DNA from: DATJBF01 sp035515475
Lineage (GTDB): Bacteria; Verrucomicrobiota; Verrucomicrobiia; Palsa-1439
Reading direction: 5' to 3'
Assembly: GCA_035515475.1 (NCBI GenBank)
Contig: DATJBF010000084.1
Span: forward strand, 1 to 35,205
Length of the DNA: 35,205 nucleotides
Shown: positions 14,264-25,683 of the stretch, piece by piece
How positions within the stretch are numbered: position 1 is the first letter of the stretch
How the letters are laid out: each line of letters begins with the position of its first letter
Notes under the pieces: model-generated
Databases searched by the model: none
Told to the model about the DNA's origin: nothing
What the model saw: the letters and a program-made list of their open reading frames with translations, nothing else
Program-made: the position numbers and the translations under genes

Positions 14264-14578
14264 GCGGCCAACTGCTCCCGGTTTCCCCGTTGTAGGACGG
14301 CTGATGCGGGCCCCGGGTTTGGGGACTGAAACACCCGTCCTCCGCCGCTGAAATAACGAATTCTTTCCGCCAGTTCCTCACGGCTCGAGTGCGTTTCCGC
14401 TGTATTTCCCTCTACATCAACAACCTTGGAAGCCAGAAAAAACAAGGCTTCCAAGGCAGTGCATCACTTGCAATGCAGCCAATTCTGTGGTAGGAATTGG
14501 GGTTCGCGTCCGACCAGTTCCAAGGAGATTGGGAGGACGCTCTAAACAAGCCGTATAGGGTAATCAACAGGGAGACGT
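14264..14578. promoter_or_regulatory. Leader region of the PEP-CTERM gene
   Basis: This 315-bp gap has no gene. It contains a perfect 11-bp inverted repeat (14424-14456). I looked for a sigma54-type GG-N10-GC promoter, as reported for PEP-CTERM regulons in other bacteria, and did not find a good one. Confidence 0.4.
14424..14456. repeat. Perfect 11-bp inverted repeat
   Basis: CCTTGGAAGCC (14424-14434) and GGCTTCCAAGG (14446-14456) flank an A-rich 11-nt loop. No T-run follows on the plus strand. It may be an operator or an mRNA leader hairpin about 120 bp before the PEP-CTERM gene. Confidence 0.6.
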
Positions 14579-15457
14579 ATGGGGACCAAGCATGTTGTAT
14601 GGGGTAGTCTATTCCTATTGGGATTCTGCACCGCCACGGCGACGTTTGCTGATGCGATTACTGGATCAGGCGGCGCCTCGTTTCAGATCTGGTCGGCCAG
14701 TCAGTTGAATCACAACGGCAAACCCTATTGGGACAACAAGTCGCTGGACGGGACGAATAAGACACAGAAGAACACGAGCAACGTCGGCTTTTACCTCACA
14801 GGTTCCGAGGACAACCCGGCGTATACGTTAGAGGACGGGCCAGACAGTCTGCTCCCGATGCCTTACTGGGGCAAGAGCATCAAGAATTCAAAAAAGAAGA
14901 CCGGCGGCAACGCCGACCTGAGCTTCTACTTCGACGGCTCCGATAGGCTGAGCCTAACCAATCCGTCCGCCCCCACCCTCAAGGCCGAGTTAAACCTGGA
15001 AGCCACGCCTGCCGCCACCGCCGATGTCGATGAATTCGGCTGGTACGACATCTCAAACCCGTTGGATTTGCATCCGATCTTCGTCGGTTCCGATTCGCCG
15101 GGTGCGGAGGACATGTTTTCTCCCAGCCCGCAATATGGCTTCTACCTGAAGCGTAGAGGTCAGCCCACGTTCTACACCCAGTCGTCACTGAATCCGTACA
15201 AAGACACGTCGCACCAACACTTCGTCGTCTTCGAAGAATCAGCGACATCGGGAGCCGAAATCTACTGGATCGGCATCGAAAACAGCACCCGTCTTGAACT
15301 GAACGGAAAAGAAGGCGGTCTCGGCGACTACAACGATATGCTGATCCGGATCACCAGCCTGTCATCCCCCCTCCCCGTGCCAGAACCGTCCGCCGCGGTT
15401 TTGGTACTGAGCGGCACCTCTTTCATACTCGTGCTGCTCGAACGCCGCCGTAAGTAA
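14579..15457 (+). CDS. PEP-CTERM sorting-domain protein
   Basis: The 292-aa exported protein has a signal peptide (about residues 1-25, ending T-F-A-D-A) and a C-terminal sorting tail V-P-E-P-S-A-A followed by a hydrophobic helix and E-R-R-R-K. That tail is the PEP-CTERM signal recognised by exosortase, which cleaves at the P-E-P motif and hands the protein to the envelope or exopolysaccharide. The body is rich in Ser, Asn, Asp and Tyr with no cysteine after the signal and no catalytic motif I recognise; D-E-F-G-W-Y and G-L-G-D-Y-N-D-M are notable. GGGAG lies 5 nt before the ATG. No exosortase gene is present in this window, so sorting must depend on a distant locus. Confidence 0.88.
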   Translation: MGTKHVVWGSLFLLGFCTATATFADAITGSGGASFQIWSASQLNHNGKPYWDNKSLDGTNKTQKNTSNVGFYLTGSEDNPAYTLEDGPDSLLPMPYWGKSIKNSKKKTGGNADLSFYFDGSDRLSLTNPSAPTLKAELNLEATPAATADVDEFGWYDISNPLDLHPIFVGSDSPGAEDMFSPSPQYGFYLKRRGQPTFYTQSSLNPYKDTSHQHFVVFEESATSGAEIYWIGIENSTRLELNGKEGGLGDYNDMLIRITSLSSPLPVPEPSAAVLVLSGTSFILVLLERRRK

Positions 15458-15492
15458 TCGCCATCGACAAAGGCCAACTCGCCCCCGCCCCG

Positions 15493-15528
15493 AAAGCCCC
15501 GAGCCGTACGCTCGGGGCTTTCCATTTC
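15493..15528 (+). terminator. Intrinsic terminator after the PEP-CTERM gene
   Basis: A 12-bp perfect stem AAAGCCCCGAGC (15493-15504) / GCTCGGGGCTTT (15510-15521) with a 5-nt loop is followed by CCATTTCC. The T-tract is short but the hairpin is strong and sits 35 nt after the stop codon. Confidence 0.8.
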
Positions 15529-15572
15529 CGACCGATCGTCCGGACATCCTGACCGGCGTTTGACCGCGCCGC

Positions 15573-15600
15573 TTGCCTAAACCATGGGGCCTCGTATAAT
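15573..15600 (+). promoter_or_regulatory. Promoter abutting the aconitase start
   Basis: TTGCCT (15573-15578) and a perfect TATAAT (15595-15600) are separated by 16 nt. Transcription should start around 15607, only about 4 nt before the ATG at 15611. It also shows that the alternative ATG at 15584 would lie upstream of the transcript. Confidence 0.55.
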
Positions 15601-15610
15601 GCCTTACGGC

Positions 15611-18457
<2,847 letters not shown>

Positions 18458-18477
18458 CCCTTCGAGTGTGCTGCGGG

Positions 18478-20631
18478 TCAGGCCCGCGCCGCCTCCGTCG
18501 GGGGTTCCGACGGGGCAACCCGGGTCGAAGCCGAAACATCAACTGCCACCAGACAGATATCGTCGGGCAACGTAGCCGAGCCGGTGAACCGATTCACGGC
18601 TCCGATCACGGATTGGGTGAGTTCGGCCACCGGATGCTCGATCTGTTGGCTCAGCACCTGGACGAGCCGCTCGCGTCCAAATTCCTCGCCCACGGCATTG
18701 GCCGCCTCCACAATCCCGTCCGTGTACAACAAGAATGCATCGTCGGCACCCACAAAACTGGCAAACCGCGTGTACTGCGCGTCCGAAATCAGGCCGAGCG
18801 CCGGATTGTTCTCCAGCCGGTGAATCAAGGGACGCACATTTCGCCGGGACCGCTCGACCAGCAACGGCGACGGGTGACCGGCCGAGGCGTACATCGCCAG
18901 GCCCTTCTGGGTGTCAATGATCAGATAGAACGCCGACGCGAAAATAACCTGTTTGCTGGGTTGGAGAATCTCGCAAAAGCGGCGGTTGAGCAACCCGAGC
19001 AACTGAGCGGGGTCGTCGGCCCAGCGCGACAAGTCGTGCAGCAACGTGCGCAAAATCGCCGTGACCAGCGCCGAGCGTGCGCCGTGGCCCATCACGTCCG
19101 CGATAAAGATCCCGGCCCGCAGATCGTCCAGCTTTAGCACGTCGAAGAAGTCGCCGCCGACCGAACTGGTGGGTCTGTAGACGTGGTGAAAGTTGAGCGC
19201 CAAGGACGCATCGCGAGGTTCGGTTGGGACCCGCGGATAACTCCGGGGCATCAAGGCTTCCTGAAACTCCCGGGCGAACCGCAGGTCCCGTTGGATCTGC
19301 GCCGTCTTGTGCTGAATCTCCTCTTCGAGTTGTTCGTGATAACGCAGGACGCGCACTGCCATCGCGAGAAAGTCCTGTGCAAGGCTCTGGATCTCGTCGG
19401 ACGTGCGAATCTGGCGGACTTCTTCAAGCGCGGCGGCGGATGCGATTGAATCATCCATCGACGCCGTTGTCGGGTGGACGGGCTCCGATTCGGTCAGTTT
19501 CGCCGACGAGGCGACCCGTTGGGCGGCCGTCCGCAGGCGCTGGATCGGTTCGATGATCCTTCGATTGGTAATGTAAAGTCCTGTGAGCGTGAAGCCAAGG
19601 ATAACCAGCCCGCTCGCGGCGCAGAGCACCCGCAATTGTCGCCGCACAGGCGCGAGCACGGCGCTGGCGTCGTCGTATACGATCACGTACAGCGGCTTGA
19701 GCCCCGTTGAGATCGTTTCGCCGATCAGCCGGCTCGTGGGACGGATGGGCGCATAGCCCACCAGTTTGAGCGGGCCGTTGTCGACCTTGGCGAACGCCCA
19801 GCCGGGCTGGTTTTGCAGGAGGTCGGGAAGCAACGATGGCGAGATCCTGTCTTTCATGGGAACGATGTGCCCACCAGATAGGTCGGCCAGAATCCGGCCA
19901 TCGCCAAGCACCACTCGCTGCACGCCATGCTCGGAAGACGGAATTGGTTGCGCCGAGGCGAACAGCGGGGAAGCATTCAGGACGCCCTTGAGCACGCCAA
20001 CTGCCGGTTCTTTGAGCCGCGCCACGTTGCGTACGGGAACCGCCACGTCCACAGAGTAGACTGCGGCGCTCTCGTCAAAGTTGATTCCTTCAAGATGAGC
20101 CTGGCTGGCTGCAAGCGGAAGGGTCTGTTGCCACCAGTCTTCGTCGGCCTGCCAATAGTCCGACGTCTTGCCCGTAGCTCCAACAAGTTGGCCCTTGATG
20201 TCGGTTACGAGGATCTCGGCGAAGAGCGGACATACGGACTGGAACGCTTTGAGTTGGCGTGAGATGTCGTTGGTCAGTATGCGTTCCAACTCCGGAGACG
20301 CGCGATCCAGCGTCGGCCAGCAGGCCTCAACATCCTGGATGTGCGCCAGAAATTGTTCGCGCGTGAGATCGGGGAGGTGCCTGTTGATGTCCTTGATCCG
20401 CGACGTGAGATCGGACAGCAACAGCCAATCACTCAATTCCTCAATCTCCTTTCCGAGGGTCATGTCGAGGCTTTCTGCCAAGTGCGTCGCCGAATCTTGA
20501 AAGAGGGCGCCCTTGTCTCTCCGATAGTAATGATCCCCCAGAACCCAGATCGTGACGATGGCTATGGCGAATGGCACGACTGCCGCAACCACCAAGATGC
20601 CGATGAACTTTGTTCTGATGCCCAGATGCAT
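18478..20631 (-). CDS. Membrane-bound SpoIIE/RsbU-type serine phosphatase
   Basis: The 717-aa signalling protein has a first membrane helix (about 9-31), a large extracytoplasmic sensor region (about 35-330, Cache-like by size and position), a second helix (about 334-354), a HAMP region and linker (to about 440), and a PP2C-type phosphatase domain (about 470-700). Metal-binding acidic residues are visible: D494 in G-G-D-F-F-D, D512 in A-D-V-M-G-H-G, D638 in Y-T-D-G and D690 in P-D-D-I. Such proteins dephosphorylate anti-sigma-factor antagonists. No partner STAS or anti-sigma gene is adjacent. A 7-bp hairpin (20643-20661) lies just upstream of the ATG. Confidence 0.92.
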   Translation of the reverse strand: MHLGIRTKFIGILVVAAVVPFAIAIVTIWVLGDHYYRRDKGALFQDSATHLAESLDMTLGKEIEELSDWLLLSDLTSRIKDINRHLPDLTREQFLAHIQDVEACWPTLDRASPELERILTNDISRQLKAFQSVCPLFAEILVTDIKGQLVGATGKTSDYWQADEDWWQQTLPLAASQAHLEGINFDESAAVYSVDVAVPVRNVARLKEPAVGVLKGVLNASPLFASAQPIPSSEHGVQRVVLGDGRILADLSGGHIVPMKDRISPSLLPDLLQNQPGWAFAKVDNGPLKLVGYAPIRPTSRLIGETISTGLKPLYVIVYDDASAVLAPVRRQLRVLCAASGLVILGFTLTGLYITNRRIIEPIQRLRTAAQRVASSAKLTESEPVHPTTASMDDSIASAAALEEVRQIRTSDEIQSLAQDFLAMAVRVLRYHEQLEEEIQHKTAQIQRDLRFAREFQEALMPRSYPRVPTEPRDASLALNFHHVYRPTSSVGGDFFDVLKLDDLRAGIFIADVMGHGARSALVTAILRTLLHDLSRWADDPAQLLGLLNRRFCEILQPSKQVIFASAFYLIIDTQKGLAMYASAGHPSPLLVERSRRNVRPLIHRLENNPALGLISDAQYTRFASFVGADDAFLLYTDGIVEAANAVGEEFGRERLVQVLSQQIEHPVAELTQSVIGAVNRFTGSATLPDDICLVAVDVSASTRVAPSEPPTEAARA

Positions 20632-20642
20632 GAGCCCGTCGC

Positions 20643-20661
20643 CGCGCTCGTTCGGAGCGCG
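20643..20661 (-). promoter_or_regulatory. Leader hairpin before the phosphatase gene
   Basis: CGCGCTC and GAGCGCG form a 7-bp stem with a 5-nt loop ending 11 nt before the start codon at 20631 on the minus strand, close to where a ribosome site is expected. No clear Shine-Dalgarno is seen. Confidence 0.35.
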
Positions 20662-20722
20662 CCCCTCCGAATATCACATCGGCATTCATAAAACAACCTG
20701 CCACCCAACCCGGCATTGACGC

Positions 20723-20750
20723 TTGACACCGTCAATGAGGAGGATATAGT
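20723..20750 (+). promoter_or_regulatory. suf operon promoter
   Basis: A perfect TTGACA (20723-20728) and TATAGT (20745-20750) are separated by 16 nt. The -35 box also forms half of a small dyad TTGAC-ACC-GTCAA (20723-20735). The transcript would start near 20757, about 60 nt before sufC. Confidence 0.75.
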
Positions 20751-20757
20751 GGAGTTG

Positions 20758-20782
20758 TAATCGGACATATTTTGTCGGATTA
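20758..20782. promoter_or_regulatory. Dyad operator in the suf leader
   Basis: TAATCGGACA (20758-20767) and TGTCGGATTA (20773-20782) are inverted with 9 of 10 matches around a 5-nt centre TATTT. The dyad begins at the predicted transcript start, an ideal place for a repressor. An Rrf2-family Fe-S sensor (IscR/SufR type) is the likely ligand by analogy; no such gene lies in the window. Confidence 0.6.
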
Positions 20783-20817
20783 ACCGGGCGCTTGGTTCAA
20801 CCAGAGGAAGATGAGAT

Positions 20818-21591
20818 ATGGCTGACACATTCGAGATTCAGGAACTGCACGTTAACATCGACGATAAGCCCATTCTAAAGGGCGTGAACCTCGTTGTTCG
20901 CAAGGGCGAAGTCCATGCGCTCATGGGCCCGAATGGCTCGGGCAAAAGCACATTGGCCAACGCCATCATGGGCCACCCGAAGTACACCGTCACGAGCGGG
21001 CGGATTCTCATGGCGGGCGAAAACATTCTGGAGATGGACACTGACGAACGGGCCCGCAAAGGTTTGTTCCTTGCCTTTCAATACCCCTGCGAAGTTCCCG
21101 GCGTCCGCATGAGTAATTTCCTGCGGCTGGCCTGCAACGCGCGCGCGGGACACGACCTCGACGTCATGGAGTTTTACAGCAAACTCGAAGAGAAGATGAA
21201 GCTACTCGATATCGACGAGAAGTTCATGAAGCGTTATCTCAACGAAGGTTTTTCCGGTGGCGAGAAGAAGCGCAACGAGATTTTGCAAATGATGATGCTG
21301 GAGCCAAAATTCGCCGTGATGGACGAAACCGACTCGGGCCTCGATATCGACGCGCTGAAGGTCGTCTCGCGCGGCGTTAACGAACTGCGCGGGCCCGATC
21401 TGGGGATTCTGATTATCACACATTACGAACGCATCCTGCGCTACATCAATCCCGACTTTGTCCACATATTGGTCGACGGCAAGATTGTGAAGTCGGGCGG
21501 CCCTGACCTCGCGGCCCACCTCGAGGAACATGGCTACGATTGGATCACCAAGGAAGCCGACCCGGTTGAGCCGACGCGAGGCAAGTCATGA
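20818..21591 (+). CDS. sufC: Fe-S cluster assembly ATPase SufC
   Basis: SufC is the ABC-type ATPase of the SufBCD scaffold complex that builds [Fe-S] clusters in the cytoplasm. The 257-aa protein shows Walker A G-P-N-G-S-G-K-S-T (37-45), a Q-loop around F-Q-Y-P, the SufC-type signature F-S-G-G-E-K-K-R-N-E, Walker B F-A-V-M-D-E-T-D-S-G-L-D, and the switch histidine in I-I-T-H-Y. AGAGGAAGATGAG precedes the ATG. It is the first gene of the operon, behind a strong promoter and dyad, and its stop overlaps the sufB start (ATGA, 21588-21591). Confidence 0.97.
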   Translation: MADTFEIQELHVNIDDKPILKGVNLVVRKGEVHALMGPNGSGKSTLANAIMGHPKYTVTSGRILMAGENILEMDTDERARKGLFLAFQYPCEVPGVRMSNFLRLACNARAGHDLDVMEFYSKLEEKMKLLDIDEKFMKRYLNEGFSGGEKKRNEILQMMMLEPKFAVMDETDSGLDIDALKVVSRGVNELRGPDLGILIITHYERILRYINPDFVHILVDGKIVKSGGPDLAAHLEEHGYDWITKEADPVEPTRGKS

Positions 21592-22994
21592 CGGCCACCG
21601 GCGAACAAATCCTTCGCGGCCAATACAAGGAAGGGTTTCACGACGACATCAAGGCCGTCCACAAGGTGCCGAAGGGGCTGAAACATGAGGTCGTGGACTA
21701 CATGTGCGACGTCAAGGCCGAGCCCGATTGGATGCGCGCGTTTCGTCACCGCAGCCTGGACCTGTTCACCCGGCAGGAATTGCCGGCCTGGCTGCCGGGA
21801 CTGCGTGACGAAATCGACTACAACGACATCACGTATTACATCAGCCCTGTGGACAAGCCCGCCAACCGCTGGGAAGACGTTCCCGAGGAAATCCGGCGCA
21901 CGTACGACAAACTGGGCATCGCCAAGGAAGAACAAAAACTCCTGGGAGGCCTCGGTGCCCAGATCGACAGCGAGATGGCGTACCACAACATTCAGGAGTC
22001 CCTCACCAAACAAGGGGTCGTGTTCCTGAGTTGCGACGACGGACTCAAGCAGTATCCCGAGATCTTCCGCGAGCACTTCGCCAAGGTCATCCCGCCCGAG
22101 GACAACAAGTTTGCCGCGCTGAACTCCGCCTTCTGGAGCGGCGGCTCGTTCGTCTACATCCCCAAGGGCGTGAAGTGCGACATTCCGCTCTCGGTTTATT
22201 TCCGCATCAATGCCGAACAATTTGGGCAATTCGAACGCACGCTCATCATCGTGGAAGACGACGCGTTCTGCCATTATGTCGAAGGGTGCAGCGCCCCGAT
22301 CTACACCACGAACTCGCTGCACGCCGCCGTGGTGGAAATCTTTGTCAAGAAGCACGCCCGCTGCCGGTACACCACCATCCAGAATTGGTCCACGGACGTT
22401 TATAACCTCGTGACCAAGCGGTCCTTCGTCGACTCGCGCGGAGTCATGGAATGGGTGGACGGCAACCTCGGCTCAAAGCGCACGGTGAAATACCCGTCGT
22501 GCTACATGATCGGCGAAGGCGCCCACGGCGAGATTCTCTCCCTCGCTTCCGCCGACAAAGGCATGTGGCAGGACGCCGGCGCGAAACTCGTCTTTTACGC
22601 GCCGAACTGTACGGGCCGCATCAATTCCAAGTCCATTAGCGGCCACGGCGGGCGCGCGTCGTACCGCGGCCTGGTGCAGGTCAACCCGCAGGCAGAGAAC
22701 TGCCGCGTCCAGGTCAACTGCGACGCGCTGATCCTCGACGAACGCAGCCGGACTGACACGTATCCGACGATGGAAGTGGACGGCGACCTCGCCACGGTCG
22801 AGCACGAAGCCAGCGTCTCGAACGTTTCGGAAGAGCAGCTGTTTTATCTGATGAGCCGCGGCGTCAAGAAGGAAGACGCCGTCTCGATGATCGTCAACGG
22901 CTTCATCGAGCCGATCGTCAAGGAGCTTCCGATGGAGTTCGCCGTCGAAATCAATCGCCTGATCAACCTGCAAATGGAAGGCAGCGTTGGCTAG
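21588..22994 (+). CDS. sufB: Fe-S cluster scaffold protein SufB
   Basis: This 468-aa scaffold subunit assembles clusters with SufC and SufD. Family features are the N-terminal F-H-D-D-I-K helix region, V-F-L-S-C-D-D-G, the Y-I-P-K-G-V-K-C-D-I-P-L stretch, the beta-helix core with C-R-Y-T-T-I-Q-N-W, and the conserved C-terminal E-A-S-V-S-N-V-S-E-E-Q-L-F-Y-L-M-S-R-G motif. It is of normal length and starts on an ATGA overlap with sufC. The gap to sufD is 68 nt, the only real gap in the operon. Confidence 0.97.
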   Translation: MTATGEQILRGQYKEGFHDDIKAVHKVPKGLKHEVVDYMCDVKAEPDWMRAFRHRSLDLFTRQELPAWLPGLRDEIDYNDITYYISPVDKPANRWEDVPEEIRRTYDKLGIAKEEQKLLGGLGAQIDSEMAYHNIQESLTKQGVVFLSCDDGLKQYPEIFREHFAKVIPPEDNKFAALNSAFWSGGSFVYIPKGVKCDIPLSVYFRINAEQFGQFERTLIIVEDDAFCHYVEGCSAPIYTTNSLHAAVVEIFVKKHARCRYTTIQNWSTDVYNLVTKRSFVDSRGVMEWVDGNLGSKRTVKYPSCYMIGEGAHGEILSLASADKGMWQDAGAKLVFYAPNCTGRINSKSISGHGGRASYRGLVQVNPQAENCRVQVNCDALILDERSRTDTYPTMEVDGDLATVEHEASVSNVSEEQLFYLMSRGVKKEDAVSMIVNGFIEPIVKELPMEFAVEINRLINLQMEGSVG

Positions 22995-23062
22995 CGGCGC
23001 TGGGTCAAGCGGTTTGGAACCGTTGAAGCAGCGGCGCGATCGGACTGAAAAGGTTAACATTT

Positions 23063-24313
23063 TTGACGACTCCCATGACAAGCGCATTCACTCAACAGAC
23101 CCTCGAAGCGATCGCTTCGGGCGAACCCGGGTGGCTTAAGTCGCAGCGGCTCGCCGCGTGGCGCACCTTCGAGAAACTACCGTTGCCGACCAAGCGCGAC
23201 CTGGAATGGCAGCGGTTCGATCTGCGCGGGCTGAAGCTCGACCAGGTGTCCGTGCCCGACGACCACGCGACGATTGCGGAGAAACTCGCCCCGTTGCCGC
23301 GCGAACTCGCGGCCCGGGGCGTCGTGTTCTGCGACATGCAGACCGCCATCGTCAAGCACGGCGACCTCGTCCGCGAATACCTCGGGCGGAACATCGCGCC
23401 CGACGAACCGCGCAAGTTTGCCGCGCTGCACGCCGCGCTCTGGCGAACGGGCACGTTCCTGTACGTCCCGTCGGGCGTGAAAATCCCCCACCCCCTCGAA
23501 GCCATCCACGAATTCGGCGGACAAGCCGTCGCGGGATTTCCGCACACGCTCGTCGTCGTCGAGCCCGGTGCGGAAGCGACGCTCGTGCAGAAATTCGTCG
23601 GCGGACCGGCGGTGGGCTCCAACGGCGTGCCCAGCGTTCACGCCAGCGGCACGGAACTCTTCGTCAAAGAAGGCGCGCACCTCCACTACGTCAGCTTGCA
23701 GAACTTTTCGCCGAACGTGTTCGATTTCACGCTGAAACGCGCCCACGTGGGCCGGGACGCGGAGATCGATTGGGTGCTGGGCATGTTCGGGGCCTCGTTC
23801 CAGCGTTACGACGTCGAATGCGTCATGGACGGCGAAGGCGGCACGAGCTTCATGTACGCCGTTGGGGTGGTCGACGACCATCAGCAGTTCGGCCAGTTCA
23901 CGAAGCAGCATCACCGAACCGGCAACACGGTCAGCGACCTGATGTTCAAGAACGTGCTGCGCGATTCCGCGGTGACCAATTACGCCGGCATGATCAAGGT
24001 CGAGAAGAACGCCAACGGCACCAACGCGTATCAAGCCAATCGCAACCTCGTCCTCAGCGACAAGGTCAAGTGCGACACCAAGCCAATTCTGGAAATCGAA
24101 TCGAACCAGTTGCGCTGCACACACGGCGCCACCGTGGGTCGGCTCGAGCAACAACAACTGTTCTATCTGCGCAGCCGGGGCCTGACGGAAGCGCAGGCGC
24201 GCGACGTGTTGATCGAGGCGTTTCTCGATCCCGTGCTGGCTCGAATCCGGGTTGACGACGTCCGCAACGAATTTGCTAATCTGGTGCACCGAAAGGTCGT
24301 CCGACAGAAATGA
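23063..24313 (+). CDS. sufD: Fe-S cluster assembly protein SufD
   Basis: The 416-aa partner of SufB has the shared SufBD beta-helix domain, with Y-V-P-S-G-V near residue 135 and H-G-A-T-V-G-R-L-E-Q-Q-Q-L-F-Y-L-R-S-R-G near the C-terminus, and a helical N-terminal region. Start choice is notable. AAAAGG (23048-23053) is 9 nt before a TTG at 23063 but 21 nt before the first ATG at 23075, so the TTG is favoured; the difference is four residues. The stop overlaps the sufS start (ATGA, 24310-24313). Confidence 0.95.
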   Translation: MTTPMTSAFTQQTLEAIASGEPGWLKSQRLAAWRTFEKLPLPTKRDLEWQRFDLRGLKLDQVSVPDDHATIAEKLAPLPRELAARGVVFCDMQTAIVKHGDLVREYLGRNIAPDEPRKFAALHAALWRTGTFLYVPSGVKIPHPLEAIHEFGGQAVAGFPHTLVVVEPGAEATLVQKFVGGPAVGSNGVPSVHASGTELFVKEGAHLHYVSLQNFSPNVFDFTLKRAHVGRDAEIDWVLGMFGASFQRYDVECVMDGEGGTSFMYAVGVVDDHQQFGQFTKQHHRTGNTVSDLMFKNVLRDSAVTNYAGMIKVEKNANGTNAYQANRNLVLSDKVKCDTKPILEIESNQLRCTHGATVGRLEQQQLFYLRSRGLTEAQARDVLIEAFLDPVLARIRVDDVRNEFANLVHRKVVRQK

Positions 24314-25581
24314 TCGAGGTGCTTGACGCGGTTGAGTTGGAGGAGATCCGTGACGATTTTCCGGTCCTGCGGCAGAAAGTCCACGGCAAGCCGCTGGTCT
24401 ATTTTGACAACGCTGCCACCTCGCAAAAACCGCGCGTGGTCATCGATGCCCTGAACGATTACTACCAGCGCTACAACGCCAACGTTCATCGGGGCCTTCA
24501 TGCCCTGGCCGAGCGGGCCACGAAGGAATACGAACGGGCCCGCGAAAAGGTCGCGAAATTCATCAACGCCGACTCGCTTGAGTGCGTCATCTTCACCCGC
24601 GGCACCACCGAGGCAATCAACCTCGTGGCGTATTCTTGGGCGCGTCACAATCTCCAGAAGGGCGACGAGATCCTCACCACCTGGATGGAACACCACAGCA
24701 ATACCGTGCCCTGGTATCAGGTGTGCGAGCAGACCGGCGCGGTCATCAAACGCCTCGAGTTAAACCCTGACGGCACGCTGCGGCTCGACGATCTCGATAA
24801 GCTGATCACCTACCGGACCAAACTCGTGGCCGTCACGCAATGCTCGAATGTCCTCGGCACGATCAACCCGGTCCGCCAGATCGCCGATGCCGCCCACCAG
24901 AAGGGCGCGCTCACGCTGGTGGACGGGGCGCAAAGCGTTCCCCACATGGCCGTGGACGTGCAGGCGCTCGACGCCGACTTCTTCATGTTCAGCGGCCACA
25001 AGATGTGCGGCCCGACTGCCAGCGGCGTTCTCTACGGCAAACGCGCACTGCTCGAAGCGATGCCGCCGTTCATGGGCGGCGGTGAGATGATCCGCGAGGT
25101 CTGGTTCGACCACGCCAACTACAACGATCTGCCGTACAAATTTGAGGCGGGCACACCCAACATCGCTGAATCGATCGGGCTCGGCATCGCCATCGATTAC
25201 CTGCAAAAAATCGGCATGGACAAGATTCGGCAGCACGAAAAACAAATCACGCAGTACGCACTCGCGCGGCTCCGGGAGTTTCCCGAGGTCATCCTCTACG
25301 GCCCGCTCGACGTCCAGAAACGGGGCGGCCTCGTATCCTTCACGTTCAGCGACATCCATCCACACGACATCGCCACGTTCCTCGACCAAGAGGGCGTGGC
25401 CATTCGTGCTGGCCATCACTGCGCGATGCCGCTGCACAAAAAGCTCGATATCGCCGCTACGGCCCGCGCCAGCTTCTACCTCTACAACACGCGTGAAGAA
25501 GTGGACGTGTTTATCGCCGCGCTGCAGAAGGCCAAGAAATTCTTCGGGGCCTGCCCGACGGGCCGAGCGATGGGATATTGA
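24310..25581 (+). CDS. sufS: Cysteine desulfurase SufS
   Basis: This PLP enzyme takes sulfur from cysteine for cluster assembly. The 423-aa protein shows Y-F-D-N-A-A-T-S at the N-terminus, N-V-H-R-G, the PLP lysine K231 in F-S-G-H-K, and the persulfide-forming C371 in R-A-G-H-H-C-A-M, which is the short class II (SufS) active-site loop. The C-terminus has about 15 residues beyond the usual end, including P-T-G-R-A-M-G-Y. No SufE or SufU gene follows in the window, so the sulfur acceptor must be encoded elsewhere. The gene ends the operon; a weak hairpin (CTCAAC/GTTGAG near 25640) but no clear terminator follows. Confidence 0.96.
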   Translation: MIEVLDAVELEEIRDDFPVLRQKVHGKPLVYFDNAATSQKPRVVIDALNDYYQRYNANVHRGLHALAERATKEYERAREKVAKFINADSLECVIFTRGTTEAINLVAYSWARHNLQKGDEILTTWMEHHSNTVPWYQVCEQTGAVIKRLELNPDGTLRLDDLDKLITYRTKLVAVTQCSNVLGTINPVRQIADAAHQKGALTLVDGAQSVPHMAVDVQALDADFFMFSGHKMCGPTASGVLYGKRALLEAMPPFMGGGEMIREVWFDHANYNDLPYKFEAGTPNIAESIGLGIAIDYLQKIGMDKIRQHEKQITQYALARLREFPEVILYGPLDVQKRGGLVSFTFSDIHPHDIATFLDQEGVAIRAGHHCAMPLHKKLDIAATARASFYLYNTREEVDVFIAALQKAKKFFGACPTGRAMGY

Positions 25582-25683
25582 GAACCGGCGGACGGTGTAT
25601 CTCGAGTATTGGAGCGAGGGTGCGGCGAGCGTTGTGTGCTCAACCTTGGATGTTGAGGCCCCGATTCCTGCTGTCGAGACAGC

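Noticed and set aside
14456..14475. Possible sigma54 promoter before the PEP-CTERM gene (GGCAG...TTGCA)
   Set aside because: The GG to GC distance is 13 nt rather than 10.
23177..24289. 370-codon minus-strand frame, and a 365-codon plus-strand frame at 23158-24255
   Set aside because: Both overlap sufD in other frames. Neither product shows any domain.
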